The translations under genes and the position numbers were made by a program. From Asterella californica (Eukaryota; Streptophyta; Marchantiopsida; Marchantiales; Aytoniaceae), in the NCBI GenBank assembly GCA_036924285.1, contig JAYKYS010000010.1, positions 7,192,001 through 7,256,000 on the forward strand: a stretch of 64,000 nucleotides of DNA, read 5' to 3'. The notes beneath the pieces are model-generated. The model was given only the letters and a program-made list of their open reading frames with translations, was not told the DNA's origin and made no database searches. Below are positions 60,336-64,000 of this stretch, piece by piece. How positions within the stretch are numbered: the first letter of the stretch is position 1; each line of letters opens with the position of its first letter.

Positions 60336-62317
60336 ACATTGATATCCGTAGTGAATATACATTTGATAGGATTTTCATTTAACTACTTCTTTTCCTGCTT
60401 GTAGGGAAGGCTAATGGCTCGTACAAAACAAACATGACGTCACATATCAAAACCTTGAGTTGTTGTCGTTAACAAAAGTGAGCTGACAGTTTGATCAATT
60501 GAATCTGTCAATGTTGCTCATTCTAACCTAACATCTCAAGCCGTGGGTGTCGTTAGGGTCCATCTTCCACAAAAGATTGTAGTATCACGTCCACGAACTC
60601 GACACAAGACTTGAATCTCAACCATATATGTCTCGTTTCGTTGTTTAGTTTAAAGTACTAACAGTCACTACTGAATTTAATTGTATTTGATGCAAGACAC
60701 GGTCATGACATACATGAATCAAGAAGAGGATGTCCAAGATCACAATAGGAAAAATGAAAATCCAGATCCATCAGAACAAGAAGGCAGTGACATTCCACCA
60801 CTACCAGACAATGAAAGACGATGATGCACTGCCGAATAGAGAAAGTGGCTACAACACGTTATCGTGTCGGATTTGACGTGAAAGATGTCCAAGAAAATGC
60901 GAGGTTCCTGGCTGTGAGATGCAGTGTGCTGAACAGAGACAAGAAAGAGACAAACAAACACAAAACGAACGTCGCAATATATACCAACTCCCAACATATA
61001 TACACTGCCGGTTCTTTCTCCTTAAGAACACAAAATTGAGAAGTAGACCAGAGCGGTCTGTAATCTGCTTCAAAACCTCATAAAACGAGTCCTTGAATCT
61101 CAACCCAGACCCAAAATTATCGATGCGTAGTTCAAAGCAAGAGAAACATCCCTTTGCTAACAAAAAGAGCTACACCAGTATCACACGATTCAAACCCAAG
61201 TCCAAACAACGTTCATGTACAAGCTCTTAGCTAAAGCTAGCTACCACAAGCTGTACATAACCAACTAGAATTCTAACAAACTCAAAAAGACAAAAATCAT
61301 AACAAAAGAACTGAAAAAAGTATATCTGAACTTTCTTCTTTCGTCAAACGGTCTTATGATGTTGATAGGGTCTTCTTCCTTGACTCCGTTGGCCCAAGAA
61401 ACCTTCAGATCCAACTCTCGACAGTCGAGATATCATCTATTTTTGATCGCAAGTGATCAAACTTTCAAAAACTCCTCTCTGCGGCTTAAAACTGCACACA
61501 CCGCTCAAACAGATCGTCTGATCTGATCTCTGTCTTCTTTGGTAGATAGATCTAGCTATCCTGAATACGATGAGACTCCAAACAAGTCATTTGGAGTTCT
61601 CTTCGCAAAACCACGCAAGAAATTGATCACAGGATCTAAAAATCTGACGTAAATCGACTCCATGCGACTCAAACTTGCTTATCACACCCAAACCAACAAT
61701 CCAATCCACACACTGTCTTCTCTTGTGCGTATATGAAGACCCACTGAACGCATAGGCACCAAGAATGAAGAGTTTGGCTCACCGATCACGAAGAACAACC
61801 CAATCTCAGATCACAGGCGATGAAAAATGACGTAAGCACTTCCTTGCGAGTCAATTTCACCCAGAACTCTCAAATCGTCCGATGAAACTTCTGCCGTCTT
61901 CAATTTCTTGAAGAACTCGGCATTCTGATCCCGATGGATCCAAGGACAGCAAGTTTGGACTCCAGAACGGTCCGAACGGTCCAACTCTTCTTCATAGGTC
62001 ATTGAAGCACTCCAAATGCACTTCCTATGTCTCAATTTCCCCCAGAACACACTCCTCGATCCGTCTCTTCACGAACCGTCTTAACCAATGCGTAATCTGC
62101 ACAGATCTGAACCCAACGACGCCTTGCGCGTTTGCATTAGACCTCCAAATCTCCCGAACCGTTCGTTGACAAGTCGTAAGTGCAAGCTAACCCCTTAAGC
62201 TGTCCCTTTATGTCAATCGCTGTACGTACAAGTTTTCTCAGATTATGAGGAAGCAGACCCCTTGCGTCCTTAGTATAGCGCCTGGAGTTGCAAATACCCA
62301 GTCAGCAAAAGTAAACT
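60336..62317. other. Probable start of a retroelement: leader, possible gag start, LTR-like sequence
   Basis: A polypyrimidine tract and CTTGTAG acceptor (60390-60405) come before an ATG at 60415 that opens MARTKQT and stops at the eighth codon. An acidic, Asn/Gln/Pro-rich frame (60699-60824) resembles gag. The rest (61040-62280) is a CpG-poor, A/C-rich sequence with repeated ideas such as ACTCCAAA and CACTTCCTTGCG, of LTR or leader style. No pol gene was found before the window ends. Confidence 0.35.
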
Positions 62318-62660
62318 AAGGCTTAGCTTGATTTTCTCTTCTTCAGAGTCTCGTAACTTGTCGACTAGGCGTCCAAATGAAGTAGACAATGTGCCCATGA
62401 AAAGCTGACAATGAGCTCTACACATCGATGTAATGAAAATGAAGATCCAAAGTTGTGCCAAAAGCCCGTAAGCTGAGACTTAGCTTGTTTTACCCATCTT
62501 ACGAGTCTCGGAACTTCTCCATTATGCGTCTAAATGAAGTAGACAAAGTGCCTATGGAAAGCTGACAATGAGCTCTACCCATTGATGCGATGAAAGTAAA
62601 GATCCAAAGTTGTGCCAAAAGCTCATAAGTTGAGGCCTAGCTTGTTTTACCCATGAGTGT
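62318..62660 (+). repeat. Tandem repeat, exact 157-bp period
   Basis: CTTAGCTTG (or CCTAGCTTG) recurs at 62322, 62479 and 62636. Each unit also contains AAATGAAGTAGACAA, AAAGCTGACAATGAGCTCTA and AAGATCCAAAGTTGTGCCAA. Two full units and the start of a third. Confidence 0.92.
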
Positions 62661-63299
62661 CTTTGGAGCAATAACAGTCGAAATTTGAATTTCATGTAAG
62701 AGTCGGTCCACGACACAACACCATATATATTGAACACTCAAGGAACCTTCTCCATCTACTTTTGATGACATGTCAGAGGAGCACATAAAAATTATGCTCA
62801 TATCCATGACACAAAATCCATCGACTATGTCTAGTATTGCAGACTTGCTGCCACACTCTAAGAAGGGGTAGAAACCTGTAAATTTGTGAGATACGAGGTG
62901 GAGAAACAACTGAAAGACACAAGGGCTGTTGTCCTTGCAATGGTTTAAGACCCAAATATTATTTTCTTTGCTATATCAAGTCAACATCTGAGTCAAGCCT
63001 AAAATTTGATTCGAGAAGTGCAGATTGTCCAAGACCATAGCTGCACATGAAAGTCTAGGATATTAGGAGCTGACCAAGAGCTATCCAAGAAATCGAATAA
63101 TATCAACGAGGAGAATATCTAGAGTACTTTTTTTGTTGAGTGTCTGAAGCAAGCTCGAGCACAATGGATAGCTATGAAGTAACAGACTAGTTCACAAAGA
63201 ATTGGAATGTCGACAAAGTACAAGATAACCTTGAACAACAATAATTCGTTTACATCTTTGGATCTTTAGGACTATAATTTTTATTAGCAATTGTCATGA
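62661..63299. other. Non-coding stretch
   Basis: No gene recognised; short minus-strand frames (62637-62955) overlap each other and show no domain. Confidence 0.5.
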
Positions 63300-63665
63300 C
63301 CTTCCTTCCTGCAATAAACTATTCCAACACACTTCAAGATGCGTCCCAAAGTTCACCTTTTCTAAGTTTTCTCTCTGTTGTTTTGTTTGCACATAATTTC
63401 CTAGAAGAGAGTTAGTTTCTTATGAGAATTATACAGTTGGAAAACTATTTTCTTGAGCTTCCTTCCTGCAATAAGTCCTTCTAACACACTTTGGGATGTA
63501 TCCAAAAGTCCACATTTTCTAAGTTACACTTTTTGTTGTTTATTGTCCATAACTTCTTATAAGAGAGTCAGTTTCTTACGGTTGGAAAGCAATTTTTCTT
63601 AGATTCTTTCCTGCAGTAAGCCTCTCCAACACACTTCGAGATGCCCTTCCAACTTCAGGATATAC
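63300..63665 (+). repeat. Tandem repeat, 145-157-bp period
   Basis: CCTTCCTGCAATAA or a variant recurs at 63304, 63461 and 63606. Each is followed by CAACACACTT(Y)(R)(R)GATG, a TTCTAAGTT segment and AAGAGAGT(T/C)AGTTTCTTA. The core ACTTCAAGATGCGTCCCAAA resembles the palindromic core of the array at 59829-60335. Confidence 0.9.
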
Positions 63666-64000
63666 CTCGATATTCATATCTTGTTACACCCTCTGATTGA
63701 TTGTGCTCACTTATTGTGCTCACTTTTGTTTCTCTGTAGGTTTGAATCTCAAATGTTTCACCTATAATTCGGATGAAGATGAGTTATGTAGAAATACAGA
63801 TGAGACAAGCTTTAGGAGTCAGATTGACAATTCAGTTCTTCTGAAAACTGCAAACTCACAAATAGCTTGTGACAAAAAAGTTGGGTTGGATATCAACCTA
63901 ATGCAAGAGTTACATATCAAGTAACTGAAACAACACATTAGGTCGACAAACAAGATGAAGCAATGAAGTCTTTTTCAATTGACATAGGTTGCCAAGGCGA
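63666..64000 (+). other. Short open frame after a TCTCTGTAG acceptor-like site, unassigned
   Basis: An open frame of about 60 codons follows a TTGTTTCTCTGTAG site at 63726-63739 and ends in TAA at 63922-63924. It shows no recognisable domain. It may be an exon of a retroelement or host gene continuing outside the window. Confidence 0.25.

Noticed and set aside
1..64000. CRISPR array
   Set aside because: The hairpin arrays at 2.2-6.8 kb lack unique spacers between identical repeats and sit in a plant nuclear transposon.

Overview
This is a plant nuclear genome segment, AT-rich, gene-poor and full of decayed repeats. The plant assignment rests on two intact host genes. One is a five-exon gene for ribosomal protein eL14 whose protein matches the land-plant form. 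The other is a DUF1644-family zinc-finger protein, a family known from plants. A bryophyte or other early-diverging land plant is my guess from the style of the transposon proteins; I cannot name a species.

Layout. 1-12.46 kb: an old, stop-ridden Ty3/Gypsy retrotransposon (gag, protease, RT, RNase H, integrase). It is split after the gag zinc knuckle by an 8,128-bp PIF/Harbinger-type DNA transposon at 709-8836 with perfect 19-bp terminal inverted repeats. That transposon carries a Myb/SANT-like ORF1 (+) and a DDE transposase on the opposite strand with one in-frame TGA. Between them lies an extra four-exon gene fusing an acidic N-terminus, an unrecognised domain, a coiled coil and an FCP1/NIF-like HAD phosphatase domain. 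Three arrays built from the 8-mer CAGTGCGA and its complement TCGCACTG surround this gene, and one of them fills its second intron with tandem hairpins. This is the most unusual structure in the window.

12.46-42 kb: a second Gypsy integrase scrap, then non-coding repeat graveyard: a 585-bp foldback element, a MITE, long palindromes, tRNA-derived SINE-like copies, degenerate tandem repeats and probable LTR remains. I see no convincing gene here. 42.2-45.65 kb: a GC-rich leader followed by the DUF1644 gene. 46-53 kb: minisatellites, another SINE copy, a telomere-like tract and a repeat shared in inverted orientation with 12.76-13.13 kb. 53.1-54.64 kb: the eL14 gene, which has two tandem candidate first exons, each ending in an ATG that abuts a GT splice donor. 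54.7-64 kb: non-coding sequence ending in what looks like the leader or LTR end of another retroelement, with several tandem repeat arrays, one of them internally palindromic.

Most in-frame stops in the transposon genes are single C-to-T or G-to-A changes away from the residue expected for the family. That fits decay of methylated cytosines. Splice sites, domain calls and repeat families were read by eye; none was checked by alignment software or expression data.
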